DNA of 64,000 nucleotides from Calidihabitans tengchongensis (GCA_031459615.1 JAVKIE010000007.1:62001-126000); one strand, 5' to 3'. Shown: positions 33,454 through 42,493, counted from the first letter of the stretch. The notes: generated by a model not told the origin, from the letters alone. Translations and numbers: made by a program.

Positions 33454-35063
33454 CGTCGCTCCCCCTGCTGTCGGTGGCTGTGTCCCTGCCCCTGGCGACC
33501 GCCGCCGTGGTGGCCGTCATCGACCGGCGGCGTTCCCACGCGCTGTACGGCGTGGGGCTGGCGGGGATGCTGCTGGTGGCGGCGGTGGTCGGGTGGGTGT
33601 TCGCGCGCTTTGACACCTCCAGCCCCGCCCTGCAGTTCGTCGAGCGCGCGCCCTGGATTCCGTCGGCGGGGATGGGCTACCACCTGGGCGTGGACGGCAT
33701 CTCCCTGCCCCTGGTGGTGCTCACGGCGGTCATGATGCCCCTGGCCCTGCTGTCGGCGTGGGGGTCGATCGCCGAGCGGGTGAAGGAGCTGGTGGTGGTC
33801 CTCCTGCTGCTGGAGAGCGCGCTGCTGGGGACGTTCCTCGCCCAGGACCTGGTCCTCTTCTACGTGTTCTGGGAGGCCGTCCTCATCCCCATGTACTTCC
33901 TCATCGGCCTGTGGGGCGGGCCGGGGCGGGCCCTGGCCGCCATCAAGTTCCTGCTGTACACCATGGCCGGCAGCGCCCTGATGCTGGTGGCCATCATCGT
34001 CCTGTACCTGCAGTCCGGCGTCCAGCTGGGCGCCCGGACCTTCGACCTGGTGGCCCTGCGGGGGCTGCGGCTGGATCCGGGCCTGGAGGTCTGGCTGTTC
34101 GCGGCCTTCACCCTCGCCCTGGCCATCAAGGTGCCGGTCTGGCCCCTGCACACCTGGCTGCCCGACGCCCACACCGAAGCGCCCACCGCCGGCAGCGTCA
34201 TCCTGGCCGCCGTGCTGCTGAAGATGGGCACCTACGGGTTCCTGCGGTTCGTGATGCCGCTGTTCAGCGCCAGCGCCGTGCGCTACGCGCCCGTCCTGAT
34301 GGCCCTGGCGGTGGTGGGGATTCTGTACGGCGGGGCCGTGTCGTGGGCCCAGGGCGATGTCAAGAGGCTGGTGGCCATGAGCAGCGTCAGCCACCTGGGG
34401 CTGATCACCCTGGGCCTGTTCGCGCTGTCGGTGGAGGCCCTCCAGGGCAGCCTCCTGCAGATGGTCAACCACGGCCTCAGTACCGGGGGGCTGTTCCTGC
34501 TGGTCGGGGTCCTGTACGACCGCACTCACTCGCGGCGGATGGAGGACTACGGCGGGGTGGCCTCGCTGATGCCGCGCCTGGCCCCCCTGGCCCTGATCGT
34601 GGTCCTCTCGTCGCTGGCGCTGCCGGGGACCAACGGGTTTGTGGGCGAGTTTCTGGTGCTCCTGGGCACCTATCGGGTCGCGCCCGGCTATGCGGTGCCC
34701 GCGGTGGGCGGGGTGATTCTCTCGGCGGCGTACCTGCTGTGGATGTACCAGAAAGTGATGCACGGCCCGGTGGCCGTCCGGGAGCCCCGGGCGATGCGGG
34801 AGCTCACCCGTCGAGAGCAGCTCCTGTTCTGGCCCCTGGTGATCCTGATCTTCTGGATCGGGCTGTACCCGGCGCCCCTGCTGCGGCGCAGCGAGGCCTC
34901 CGTCCGCGCCCTGGTGGCCCTGGTGCGCGAGCGGGCGGCCGTCGAGGTGCCGGGGGCCGGCGGGGGGCCGCCGTGGCTGCGAGTGGCCCCGCCCCGCGGC
35001 GCGGCCTCCCCGGCTGCGGCGGGGCGGAGCGGGGCGTTCGGCGGAGGTGAGGTGGCGCCGTGA
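33450..35063 (+). CDS. nuoM: NADH-quinone oxidoreductase subunit M
   Basis: 537 residues. Antiporter-type motifs YVFWEAVLIPMYFLIGLWGG, LHTWLPDAHTEAPTAGSVILA and DVKRLVAMSSVSHLGLI are present. It is somewhat longer than the usual ~500 residues because of a Pro/Ala/Gly-rich C-terminal tail (from ~505). Proton-pumping subunit of the membrane arm. Confidence 0.95.
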   Translation: MTSLPLLSVAVSLPLATAAVVAVIDRRRSHALYGVGLAGMLLVAAVVGWVFARFDTSSPALQFVERAPWIPSAGMGYHLGVDGISLPLVVLTAVMMPLALLSAWGSIAERVKELVVVLLLLESALLGTFLAQDLVLFYVFWEAVLIPMYFLIGLWGGPGRALAAIKFLLYTMAGSALMLVAIIVLYLQSGVQLGARTFDLVALRGLRLDPGLEVWLFAAFTLALAIKVPVWPLHTWLPDAHTEAPTAGSVILAAVLLKMGTYGFLRFVMPLFSASAVRYAPVLMALAVVGILYGGAVSWAQGDVKRLVAMSSVSHLGLITLGLFALSVEALQGSLLQMVNHGLSTGGLFLLVGVLYDRTHSRRMEDYGGVASLMPRLAPLALIVVLSSLALPGTNGFVGEFLVLLGTYRVAPGYAVPAVGGVILSAAYLLWMYQKVMHGPVAVREPRAMRELTRREQLLFWPLVILIFWIGLYPAPLLRRSEASVRALVALVRERAAVEVPGAGGGPPWLRVAPPRGAASPAAAGRSGAFGGGEVAP

Positions 35064-36487
35064 CGGCGACCGCGGCAGACCTGCGCCTGCTGCTGCCCGA
35101 GCTCCTCATCGCCGCGGGCGCGGTGGCGGTCCTGCTGGCGGGGACGGCCCTGCCCGCGCCCCGCCAGGCCCTGCTGCGGTGGCTGGCGGCGGGGGTGGCC
35201 GCCGGTGGCCTGGGAGCCGTCGCCGCGGTCCCGCCGTCGGGCGCGGTCGCGTTCTGGGGAGCGTATGCCCGGGACCCTCTGGCGGCGGCGCTGCAGGGCG
35301 TGGTCCTGGTGGGCACCGTCCTGGCCCTGGTCCTGTCCGGAGAGTACGTGTCCCGCACCCGCCTGGACGCCGCCGAGTTCTACGCCCTGGTCCTGATGGC
35401 GGCCCTGGGGGCCATGCTGATGGCGGCCAGCGCCGACCTGCTGCTGCTGTTCGTGGGCCTGGAGACGCTGTCGGTGCCCCTGTACGTGCTGGCGGCCCTC
35501 GCCCGCGCCGACGTCCGCTCCCAGGAAGCCGGTCTGAAGTACTTCCTGCTGGGCGCGTTCGCCACCGCGTTCTTCCTGTACGGCGTCGCCCTGGCGTTTG
35601 GGGCCACCGGGTCCACCGCGCTCGCCGCCCTGGCGGGAGCGCCTCCCACGGCGACCCTGCGGGCGGCGGTCGCCCTGCTGACCACCGGTCTGGCGTTCAA
35701 GGCGGCGGTGGTGCCTTTTCACGTCTGGGCCCCCGACGTCTACGAGGGCGCGCCCCTTCCGGTGACCGCCTACATGGCGGTGGTGGCCAAGGTCGGGGCG
35801 TTTGCGGCCTTCCTGCGGGTGTTCGTCGCCACCCTGGGACCGCGGGCGGGCGAGTGGGGAGCGGTCCTCGCCGCGGGGGCCGTGCTGACCATGGTGGTCG
35901 GCAACGTCGCCGCGTTGCACCAGACGTCGATCAAGCGGCTCCTGGCCTACAGCAGCATCGCCCACGCCGGCTTTCTGCTGACCGGCGTCCTGGCGGCCAG
36001 CCCTGCGGGGACGGCAGCCGTGGTCTTCTACCTGCTGGCCTACACCGTCATGACCCTGGGCGCCTTCGCGGTGGTCCTGATGGTGCGCCGGGCTGACGGG
36101 GAAGCCGACCGGATCGCCGATCTGGCCGGGCTGGCCTCGCGCTCCCCGGCCCTGGGCGCGGCCATGGCCGTGTTCATGGCGTCCCTCACCGGCCTGCCCC
36201 CCACCGCCGGCTTTGCGGCCAAGTTCTTCGTGTTCACCGCGGCCCTGGACGCCGGGTACACCGGCGTGGTGGTGGTGGCGGTGCTCAGCAGCGTGGTGTC
36301 GGCGTACTACTACCTGCGGGTCGCCTCCACGCTGTTCAGCGGTCCGCCGGCGGCGGACGTGGCGCTGGTGGCCGACCGGTGGGTGCCGGCCGCGCTGCTG
36401 CTGCTGTCGGCGGGCACGGTGCTGCTGGGAGTCTTCCCCGCGCCCGTGCTGGAGGCGGTCCGGCAGGTGGCGGCCGTCCTCCGGTAG
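35060..36487 (+). CDS. nuoN: NADH-quinone oxidoreductase subunit N
   Basis: 475 residues. Helix-rich antiporter-like protein with LLFVGLETLSVPLYVLAALARAD, VPFHVWAPDVYEGAPLPVTAYMAVV and SIKRLLAYSSIAHAGFLL, the NuoN fingerprints. GTG start overlaps the nuoM stop. Last of the classical nuo genes; a fixC-like gene follows 26 bp later. Confidence 0.95.
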   Translation: MTATAADLRLLLPELLIAAGAVAVLLAGTALPAPRQALLRWLAAGVAAGGLGAVAAVPPSGAVAFWGAYARDPLAAALQGVVLVGTVLALVLSGEYVSRTRLDAAEFYALVLMAALGAMLMAASADLLLLFVGLETLSVPLYVLAALARADVRSQEAGLKYFLLGAFATAFFLYGVALAFGATGSTALAALAGAPPTATLRAAVALLTTGLAFKAAVVPFHVWAPDVYEGAPLPVTAYMAVVAKVGAFAAFLRVFVATLGPRAGEWGAVLAAGAVLTMVVGNVAALHQTSIKRLLAYSSIAHAGFLLTGVLAASPAGTAAVVFYLLAYTVMTLGAFAVVLMVRRADGEADRIADLAGLASRSPALGAAMAVFMASLTGLPPTAGFAAKFFVFTAALDAGYTGVVVVAVLSSVVSAYYYLRVASTLFSGPPAADVALVADRWVPAALLLLSAGTVLLGVFPAPVLEAVRQVAAVLR

Positions 36488-36513
36488 GGACGGCCGCCTG
36501 CGGGGGTGGGAGG

Positions 36514-37815
36514 ATGGCCACTGAGAAGTTCGACGCGATCGTGGTCGGCGCGGGGCCCGCGGGCAGCGCCGCCGCCCTGACCATGGCCCGGGCGGGGCTG
36601 AACGTGGTCCTGATCGAGCGCGGCGACTACCCGGGCGCCAAGAACGTCATGGGCGGGGTGATGTACGGCCGCATGCTGGCCGACCTGGTCCCCGCCTTCG
36701 CCCGCGAGGCCCCCATCGAGCGGGTGATCGTCGAGGAGCGGGTGTGGCTGACCACCGAGGACAGCGCGGTCACCGTGGGCTTCAAGACCGCGTCGCCGCC
36801 GGGGGAGGTGCCCAACGCCTTCACCGTCCTGCGGGCCAGGTTCGACCGGTGGTTCGCCTCCAAGGCCGAGGAAGCCGGCGCCCTGCTGATCACCTCCACC
36901 GTCGTGGAGGATCTGCTGTGGCGCGACGGCCGCGTGGTGGGGGTGCGCACCGGCCGCGAGGCCGGTGACCTCTACGCCGACGTGGTGGTCATCTGCGACG
37001 GGGTGCACTCGTTCCTGGCGAAGAAGGCAGGCCTGCAGACCCGCGAGATCGCGCCCCACGAGGTGGCCCTGGCGGTCAAGGAGGTCATCGCGCTGCCCCC
37101 CGAGGTGATCCAGGAGCGGTTCACGGTGGGCCCCCAAGAGGGGGTGACCATCGAGCTGTACGGGTCGGTCACCCGGGGGATGGGCGGCTACGGGTTCATC
37201 TACACCAACCGGGACAGCCTCAGCGTGGGGGTGGGGGCGCTGCTCAGCCACTTCATGCGCACCCGCATCACCCCCTACGACCTGCTGGAGCAGCTCAAGC
37301 AGCACCCGCTGGTGCGCCCCCTGCTGGCCGGCGGACAGGTGGTGGAGTACCTGGCCCACGCCATCCCCGAGGGCGGCTACCGGGCGATGCCGCGGCTGTA
37401 CGGCGACGGGGTGCTGGTGGCCGGGGACGCGGCCATGATGGTCAACGGGCTGCACCGGGAGGGCAGCAACCTGGCCATGACCGCGGGCCGGCTGGCCGGA
37501 GAGACGGTGATCGAAGCCCGCGCCCGCGGGGACTTCTCCGCCGCCTCCCTGGCATCGTACCGCCGGCGGCTGCTGGACAGCTTCGTCCTGCAGGACCTCA
37601 TGAAGTACCAGCACCTGCCCGAGTTTGTGGACCGCCACCCCGAGCTGCTGCAGATCTACTCCGGCATCGCCGCGCACGCCATCCACGAGATGCTGACGGT
37701 GGACGGAGTGCCCAAGAGGGAAAAGCAGCGCCGCATCTGGAAGGCCATCACCGCCCGCCGCCCGCTCCGGCAGCTGCTTCTGGACGCCTACCGGGCCTGG
37801 CGGGTGCTGCGCTAG
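36514..37815 (+). CDS. fixC: FixC-like FAD-dependent electron-transferring flavoprotein:quinone oxidoreductase
   Basis: 433 residues from ATG 36514, preceded by GGGAGG. The FAD-binding motif is VVGAGPAGSAAALTMARAG at residues ~10-28, then the FixC-specific GAKNVMGGVMYGRM; GVLVAGDAAMMVNGLHREGSNLAM is the second flavin motif. FixC with the neighbouring FixX accepts electrons from FixAB/ETF and passes them to quinone or ferredoxin. The pair immediately follows nuoN, apparently in the same operon, but no fixA/fixB (etfB/etfA) is in the window. Confidence 0.9.
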   Translation: MATEKFDAIVVGAGPAGSAAALTMARAGLNVVLIERGDYPGAKNVMGGVMYGRMLADLVPAFAREAPIERVIVEERVWLTTEDSAVTVGFKTASPPGEVPNAFTVLRARFDRWFASKAEEAGALLITSTVVEDLLWRDGRVVGVRTGREAGDLYADVVVICDGVHSFLAKKAGLQTREIAPHEVALAVKEVIALPPEVIQERFTVGPQEGVTIELYGSVTRGMGGYGFIYTNRDSLSVGVGALLSHFMRTRITPYDLLEQLKQHPLVRPLLAGGQVVEYLAHAIPEGGYRAMPRLYGDGVLVAGDAAMMVNGLHREGSNLAMTAGRLAGETVIEARARGDFSAASLASYRRRLLDSFVLQDLMKYQHLPEFVDRHPELLQIYSGIAAHAIHEMLTVDGVPKREKQRRIWKAITARRPLRQLLLDAYRAWRVLR

Positions 37816-37837
37816 CGCCGGGAAGGAGGCGAGGGCT

Positions 37838-38149
37838 GTGGCGCGGGAGCCGGCGGTGCCCACCCTGACCCTGGAGCAGAAGCTGTACCTGCTGACCTAC
37901 CGCCACGACCGGCAGAGCCACATCAGCATCCGCTCCCCGGACGTCTGCCGGACCGCGTGCGGCCAGGCCTGGGGACGCCCGTGCACCACCTTCTGCCCGG
38001 CGGGGGTCTATGCGTGGGACGGGGAGAAGATCACGGCCTCCTACGAGAACTGCGTGGAGTGCACCTCCTGCCTCACCGGCTGCCCCTACCACAACATCGA
38101 CTGGCGCCTGCCCCGCGGCGGGTTCGGGGTACTCTACCGCACCGGGTAG
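37838..38149 (+). CDS. fixX: FixX-like ferredoxin
   Basis: 103 residues from GTG 37838 with a GGAAGGAGGCGAGG ribosome site. Cysteines in CRTACG, CTTFCPAGVY, and NCVECTSCLTGCPYHNIDW supply the [4Fe-4S] ligands of the FixX/ETF-QO ferredoxin domain. It is the Fe-S partner of the FixC-like flavoprotein. The 3' end overlaps the convergent AAA ATPase by 16 bp. Confidence 0.9.
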   Translation: MAREPAVPTLTLEQKLYLLTYRHDRQSHISIRSPDVCRTACGQAWGRPCTTFCPAGVYAWDGEKITASYENCVECTSCLTGCPYHNIDWRLPRGGFGVLYRTG

Positions 38150-39483
38150 GGAGCCGTCCCGGTCGCGCCTGTCGATCCGTCGCTGCCTGTGCCTGGATGT
38201 GTCCGGTATGTCCCCGGGCCGAACAGGCGTTCAAACGGTACTTCCCAGATTCCCGGCTCCACCTCGTCCACGTCGCGCCCGCGCGTGACCACAATACCCA
38301 GGCGCCACAGGACCCGGGCGTCTCTCGGCCACCGCACTGCCTCGAGGGCGTCTCGCAATGTCCGGACAGTGCGGCGATCGACATATCGTCCAGCGCGTAC
38401 TTCGATGGCCAGCAGACGCGTTGCATCCGAGAGCATGACATCAACTTCCCGACCGGTGTACGTGCGAAAGAAGTGCAGCCGGGGCGGTGCACCCTGCCAG
38501 GACGCCCACCGCAGGAGTTCGTCCACGACGGCTGTCTCGAAGAGTGCCCCGTTGGTTTCTCCCAGGCGGTCGGACAGGACACGCGCTAAGCCGGGGTCTG
38601 TCCAGTAGAGCTTTGGACTTTTCACCAGCCGAGCAGCTGTGGGCAGGAGAGGGCGCAATAGGTAGACTTGGTAGGAAATCTCCAGGAATCGAATGTATCT
38701 CTTGACGGTGTTTTGCGCCACCCCGAGCTCCCGCGCGACCTCGCTGTAGGAGAGGATCTGACCCGTACGGGCGGCGAGGAGGTCTTGGGCGGAGGCGAAC
38801 TGGTCCAGGTCCGCAACCCGGCCCAGGTCGGCAAGGTCTCGCTCGAGATAGGTTCGCCTGAAATCGCGAAGCCACACGGCGCGCTCGGACGGCGGGATGG
38901 CGGCCAAAGCGGGATACCCTCCCCACTGCAGGTGGTCTTCAGCAATGCCTCGCCACACGCGCGCGATGTCGGCGGAGGGGGAGGAGTCCCTCAGCTGCCT
39001 GAGCGCCTCCTCGCCTTGGTCCCAGATCAGGCTGAGGGCAGGCGCAGGTGCTTCGGCGGCCTCTACCTTTTCCGCGAGAGCGAGCGGCCAGAGCTCCAAC
39101 ACTGTGACCCGTCCCGCCAGAGTCTCCCGGACTTTCTGCAGGAGAAGAATCTGCGAGGAGCCGAGGAGGAGGAAGCGGTGTGCGCCGTTGCGGTCGGCCA
39201 GAAGTTTGACCGCGTCCAGGAGCGCGGGGGCCTTCTGGACCTCGTCCAACACGACCAGGCGACCGGGGTGATCCAGGCGCCTGACCGGGTCGTCCAGGAG
39301 CCGGCGGCGTTCGTCCGGGTCGTCCAAGGTGATGTACAGTATGGGCGGGATCTCCGGGCTGGGGAGGAGATCACGCGCGAGGGTGGTCTTCCCAGTCTGG
39401 CGGGCCCCTGTCAGGACCACGATCCTCCTGGTTGTTACACGTGAGCGAAGAAGTGGAAGAATGGCCCGGGGATACAGCCTCAT
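38134..39483 (-). CDS. AAA-family ATPase with DUF4143 domain
   Basis: 449 residues. Walker A GARQTGKTTLARDLL and Walker B LVVLDEVQKAPALLDAVK are followed by sensor FLLLGSSQILLLQKVRETLAGRV. The C-terminal ~200 residues hold the DUF4143 domain with a putative wHTH (SYSEVARELGVAQNTVKRYIRFLEISYQVYLL) and a restriction-endonuclease-like part (REVDVMLSDATRLLAIEVRAGR). Such proteins are common in bacterial and archaeal accessory DNA; their role is unclear. The gene is visibly lower in GC than its neighbours and is followed by an AT-rich segment (39484-39560), suggesting horizontal acquisition. Confidence 0.85.
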   Translation of the reverse strand: MRLYPRAILPLLRSRVTTRRIVVLTGARQTGKTTLARDLLPSPEIPPILYITLDDPDERRRLLDDPVRRLDHPGRLVVLDEVQKAPALLDAVKLLADRNGAHRFLLLGSSQILLLQKVRETLAGRVTVLELWPLALAEKVEAAEAPAPALSLIWDQGEEALRQLRDSSPSADIARVWRGIAEDHLQWGGYPALAAIPPSERAVWLRDFRRTYLERDLADLGRVADLDQFASAQDLLAARTGQILSYSEVARELGVAQNTVKRYIRFLEISYQVYLLRPLLPTAARLVKSPKLYWTDPGLARVLSDRLGETNGALFETAVVDELLRWASWQGAPPRLHFFRTYTGREVDVMLSDATRLLAIEVRAGRYVDRRTVRTLRDALEAVRWPRDARVLWRLGIVVTRGRDVDEVEPGIWEVPFERLFGPGTYRTHPGTGSDGSTGATGTAPYPVR

Positions 39484-39531
39484 GCTTAAATATTAGCAGT
39501 GGTATTGCAGAAATTCAATGAATAGTTGCAT

Positions 39532-40290
39532 TCACACTTTCAAAATTTTTCCATCCGAACCCCGGCCCCCCTTCCCCCGCGAGGTCAGATACCACACCCC
39601 CGCCCCCAGCAGCGCTGCCGCCGGGATGTGGCCGAGGGTGATCACCCACACCACCCGGTCGTGGCTGCGCAGCAGGTCCCAGACGATCCGCCCGGCCGAG
39701 GTCAGGACGATCACCGTCCAGAACAGTTCGCCGGGGAAGCGCCGTCGGCCCAGCCGCGGCCAGGTGAGGGTCAGGATCGCCGCCGCCCAGATCATCTCGT
39801 AGATCTGCAGCGGGTGGCGGGGCTGGGGAACTCCCGGGAAGGTGACTCCCCACGGCAGCGTGGTCGGGTCGCCGTACAGCTCGCCGTTGATGAAGTTCCC
39901 CAGGCGCACGAAGATGTTGCCCAGCGGCACCGCCCACACCACCGCGTCGGCCAGGCTCCAGAAGTCCAGCCCCCGCCGCCGCGCCGCCCACCACAGCCCC
40001 AGCGCGCCGCCGGCCAGCGCGCCGTGGGAAGTCAGCCCGCCCCGGTCGACCCGCAGGACCTCCACCAGAGACCCGAACTGGGACGGATGGGACAGGACGT
40101 AGCCCAGCCGGGCGCCGAGAAACGCCAGCACGATCGCCGGGACCGCCAGGCGGTCGATCTCCTCGGCGGGGATCCCCACCCGCGGGCCCGCGCGCAGGGC
40201 GGCCCCCACCGCCAGGACGATGGTGACCGCCATCATCACGCCGTACCAGCGGATGACCACCGGACCCCACTGCACCAGCACCGGATCCAT
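39532..40290 (-). CDS. lgt: Prolipoprotein diacylglyceryl transferase
   Basis: 252 residues from ATG 40290. Membrane segments alternate with the conserved GLTSHGALAGGALGL loop and the fingerprint GNIFVRLGNFINGELYGDPTTLPWGV (family GRxGNFxNGExxG). Lgt transfers diacylglycerol from phosphatidylglycerol to the lipobox cysteine, the first step of lipoprotein maturation. The -10 promoter element TATACT lies only ~11 bp upstream of the ATG, implying a leaderless message. Confidence 0.93.
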   Translation of the reverse strand: MDPVLVQWGPVVIRWYGVMMAVTIVLAVGAALRAGPRVGIPAEEIDRLAVPAIVLAFLGARLGYVLSHPSQFGSLVEVLRVDRGGLTSHGALAGGALGLWWAARRRGLDFWSLADAVVWAVPLGNIFVRLGNFINGELYGDPTTLPWGVTFPGVPQPRHPLQIYEMIWAAAILTLTWPRLGRRRFPGELFWTVIVLTSAGRIVWDLLRSHDRVVWVITLGHIPAAALLGAGVWYLTSRGKGGRGSDGKILKV

Positions 40291-40300
40291 GGCGCAGGCC

Positions 40301-40309
40301 AGTATAGCA
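40301..40309 (-). promoter_or_regulatory. Extended -10 promoter of lgt, near-leaderless
   Basis: On the minus strand TGCTATACT ends 10 bp upstream of the lgt ATG, so transcription should start about 4 nt before the codon. The spacing leaves no room for a ribosome-binding site. Confidence 0.55.
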
Positions 40310-40532
40310 GGTCGGCCCCGACGGAGGAAACCGCGCGGCCGGGGATGGCAGTGTTGACGGTTTTGCGTAGAAGCCGTTGAGCGGGAACGCATCCCCCGCC
40401 GGGTATGCAGGCCGCTGATCACCCCAGAGGCGATGCGGTCCCAGCTGGCCAGGTTGGTGAAGCCGGGACGGCCCGATCCAGAGCCCGGGTGATGCGGGAG
40501 ATGGTGGTGACGTCCCCGGAGGACGCCCAGGA

Positions 40533-40541
40533 TGCTATCCT
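40533..40541 (+). promoter_or_regulatory. Extended -10 promoter of the DUF84 gene
   Basis: TGCTATCCT lies 51 bp before ATG 40592 and resembles the extended -10 elements of lgt and the MerR-like gene. The 301-bp divergent spacer 40291-40591 otherwise contains no gene I can support on either strand. Confidence 0.45.
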
Positions 40542-40591
40542 GTTCGGGGGTCCGGTCCAGGACCCGGATTGCTGATCCCACCGTGGTGGTC

Positions 40592-41113
40592 ATGAAGGTC
40601 GCCGTCGGGTCCTCGTCGAGCGCGTCCAAGGTGCGCGCCACCCGGGCGGTGTGCGCCCGGCTGTTCCCGCACGCCGAGGTGGTGGCCGTGCCGGTGGAGT
40701 CGGGGGTGTCGCCGCAGCCGACCAGCGACGAGGAAGCCATCCGGGGCGCCCGGCGCCGGGCCCGGGAAGCCCTGGAGCGCGCCGGCGCCGACCTGGGGAT
40801 CGGCATCGAAGGGGGCGTGCACCGCGACCGCTACGGCGTGTGGATGTGCGCCTGGGTCGCCGCGGTGGATCGGTCCGGCCGGGAAGGGCTCAGCTGCGGG
40901 GTGCGGTTCCTGCTGCCCGACGGGATGGCCGCCCGGGCGCTGGCCGGCGAGGAGCTGGGCGCCATCGTGGACGCCCTGGCGGGACCGGGAGCCCACGAGG
41001 ACCTGGGAGCCATCGGCCTGCTGACCCGCGGGTTGGTGGACCGCCAGGCGGCCCTCGAGCAGGCGGTGGCCGCCGCCCTGATCCCGTTTCTGGAGCCGCC
41101 TCCCGGTGCCTGA
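40592..41113 (+). CDS. DUF84 family non-canonical purine NTP phosphatase (YjjX-like)
   Basis: 173 residues from ATG 40592. The opening VAVGSSSSASKVRATRAVCARLFP, followed by VPVESGVSPQPTSDEEAIRGARRRAREAL and GIGIEGGVHR, matches the inosine/xanthosine triphosphatase YjjX family. These enzymes hydrolyse ITP and XTP to keep damaged purines out of nucleic acids. This fits the neighbouring DNA-repair gene pair; the start of the fpg remnant overlaps its 3' end by 8 bp. Confidence 0.85.
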   Translation: MKVAVGSSSSASKVRATRAVCARLFPHAEVVAVPVESGVSPQPTSDEEAIRGARRRAREALERAGADLGIGIEGGVHRDRYGVWMCAWVAAVDRSGREGLSCGVRFLLPDGMAARALAGEELGAIVDALAGPGAHEDLGAIGLLTRGLVDRQAALEQAVAAALIPFLEPPPGA

Positions 41114-41590
41114 ACTGCCCTTCGTGCAGGTCCTGGTGGAGAACCTGTCTCCGCAGGTCTGCGGGCGGGCCATCGCCCGGGTGGTGGTGGCGAGCCCGTC
41201 GGCGGTGGAGACCGCCGACCCGCCGATCACCGCCGCCGTCGGCCGGCGCGTCACCGCTACGCCGACGAGATCCTGTGGGAGGCGCGCCTGTCGCCGTTCG
41301 CGCCGGCGGCGCGCCTGGCTGACGCGGACATCGTCCGGCTGCACGGCGCGGTGCGCGGCGTGCTGGAGGCCGCGGTGGCCGCCTGGCGGGAACGCGCCGG
41401 CGGCCGGCTGCCCGCTGGCGAGCCGGCGGACCTGCTGCGGGTGCACCGCCGCGGCGGCCAGCCCTGTCCGCGGTGCGACACCCCGATCCGGGTGGTGTAC
41501 TATGCGGAGCGGGAGACGTACTACTGTCCGGCCTGCCAGACGGCGGGCCGTGTGTACGCCGACCGGCGCCTGTCCCGCCTGTTGCGGTAG
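41106..41590 (+). pseudogene. Remnant of a formamidopyrimidine-DNA glycosylase gene with large internal deletion
   Basis: The frame from 41106 reads MPELPFVQVLVENLSP...GRAIARVVV...VGRRVT, an Fpg-type N-terminus. At about 41255 it breaks off, and in another frame continues RYADEILWEARLSPFAPAARL, the helix-two-turn-helix region normally ~100 residues further on, through to a complete FPG zinc finger (CPRCDTPIRVVYY...YYCPACQTAGR) and stop at 41590. Roughly 300 bp of the central domain, plus frame, have been lost, so no functional enzyme can be made. The intact homologue starts 12 bp later. Confidence 0.8.
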
Positions 41591-41602
41591 GCGGAGGCCA
41601 CC

Positions 41603-42406
41603 ATGCCCGAACTGCCAGAGGTAGAGTCAGCCAGGCGCAGCCTGGGCCCGCTGGTCCGGGGGCGGACCATCGCGGCGGTGGAGGTGCGGACACCGGCCAG
41701 CGTCCGCACCCACAGCCCCGCCGCGTTCGCGCGGCTGCTGCGGGGGCAGACCATCACCGCTGTGTCCCGGCGCGGCAAGATTCTGCTGTTCACCCTCAGC
41801 GGAGGGTGGACGCTGGCCTTCCACTTCAAGCTGTGGGGGATGGTCCGGTGGACCCCGTCGCCGGAGGCGGACCCCCAGGCCAACGTCACGCTGACCTTCA
41901 CCGGCGGCACCGCCCTGCAGTTCCGGGAGCTGCAGCTGTCCGAACTCGGCCTGTACCGCACCGATGCCCTGGACCGGGTGGAGTACCTGGCGACCCTGGG
42001 GATCGAGCCGCTGTCGGCGGCGCTCACCCGCGACCGGTTCCGGGCGCTGATGACCGGCCGCGGGACGGTCCACGGCGCGCTGACCGACCAGGAGCGCCTG
42101 GCCGGTATCGGCAACCTGTGGGCGCACGAGATCTGCCACGCCGCCCGCATCCGGCCCGACCGCCGGCTGACCACCCTCACCTCCAGGGAGGTGGACGCCC
42201 TGTACCGGGCCGTCCGGACCGTGCTGCGGCGCGCCGTGGCGGCCGGCGGCGAGCCGGAGTTCGCCGACGCCCGGGGCCGGCGCGGCCGGGCCCGCCTGGC
42301 GGTGTACGACCGCGCGGGCCAGCGCTGCCCCCGCTCCGACGGCACCATCGTGGCCGCCCGCATCGGCGGCCGGCCGTCGTTCTACTGCCCGCGGTGCCAG
42401 CGATGA
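41603..42406 (+). CDS. Formamidopyrimidine-DNA glycosylase (Fpg/MutM family)
   Basis: 267 residues. MPELPEVE supplies the catalytic N-terminal Pro and Glu; GQTITAVSRRGKILLF includes the conserved Lys. The H2TH region is ERLAGIGNLWAHEICHAARI. The C-terminal zinc finger reads CPRSDGTIVAARIGGRPSFYCPRCQ: the second of four expected cysteines is Ser (TCC), so zinc binding may be impaired or the finger may be of the zincless type. It removes oxidised purines such as 8-oxoguanine. GGAGGC precedes the ATG. Confidence 0.88.
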   Translation: MPELPEVESARRSLGPLVRGRTIAAVEVRTPASVRTHSPAAFARLLRGQTITAVSRRGKILLFTLSGGWTLAFHFKLWGMVRWTPSPEADPQANVTLTFTGGTALQFRELQLSELGLYRTDALDRVEYLATLGIEPLSAALTRDRFRALMTGRGTVHGALTDQERLAGIGNLWAHEICHAARIRPDRRLTTLTSREVDALYRAVRTVLRRAVAAGGEPEFADARGRRGRARLAVYDRAGQRCPRSDGTIVAARIGGRPSFYCPRCQR

Positions 42407-42461
42407 CCGGCGGCCGGCCGGAGTCCGCCACAGCCGGCGTCCGGACACCCCGGAGGTCGAC

Positions 42462-42493
42462 GGTCCCACGCTTCAACGGTCCGACGCTTCGAC
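42462..42493. repeat. Two tandem 16-bp degenerate repeats
   Basis: GGTCCCACGCTTCAAC and GGTCCGACGCTTCGAC lie head to tail between fpg and the SAM hydrolase gene, with a third weak unit after. Similar pyrimidine-rich phrases occur at 1228-1255 and 55811-55840. Function unknown; possibly a dispersed short repeat. Confidence 0.4.
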
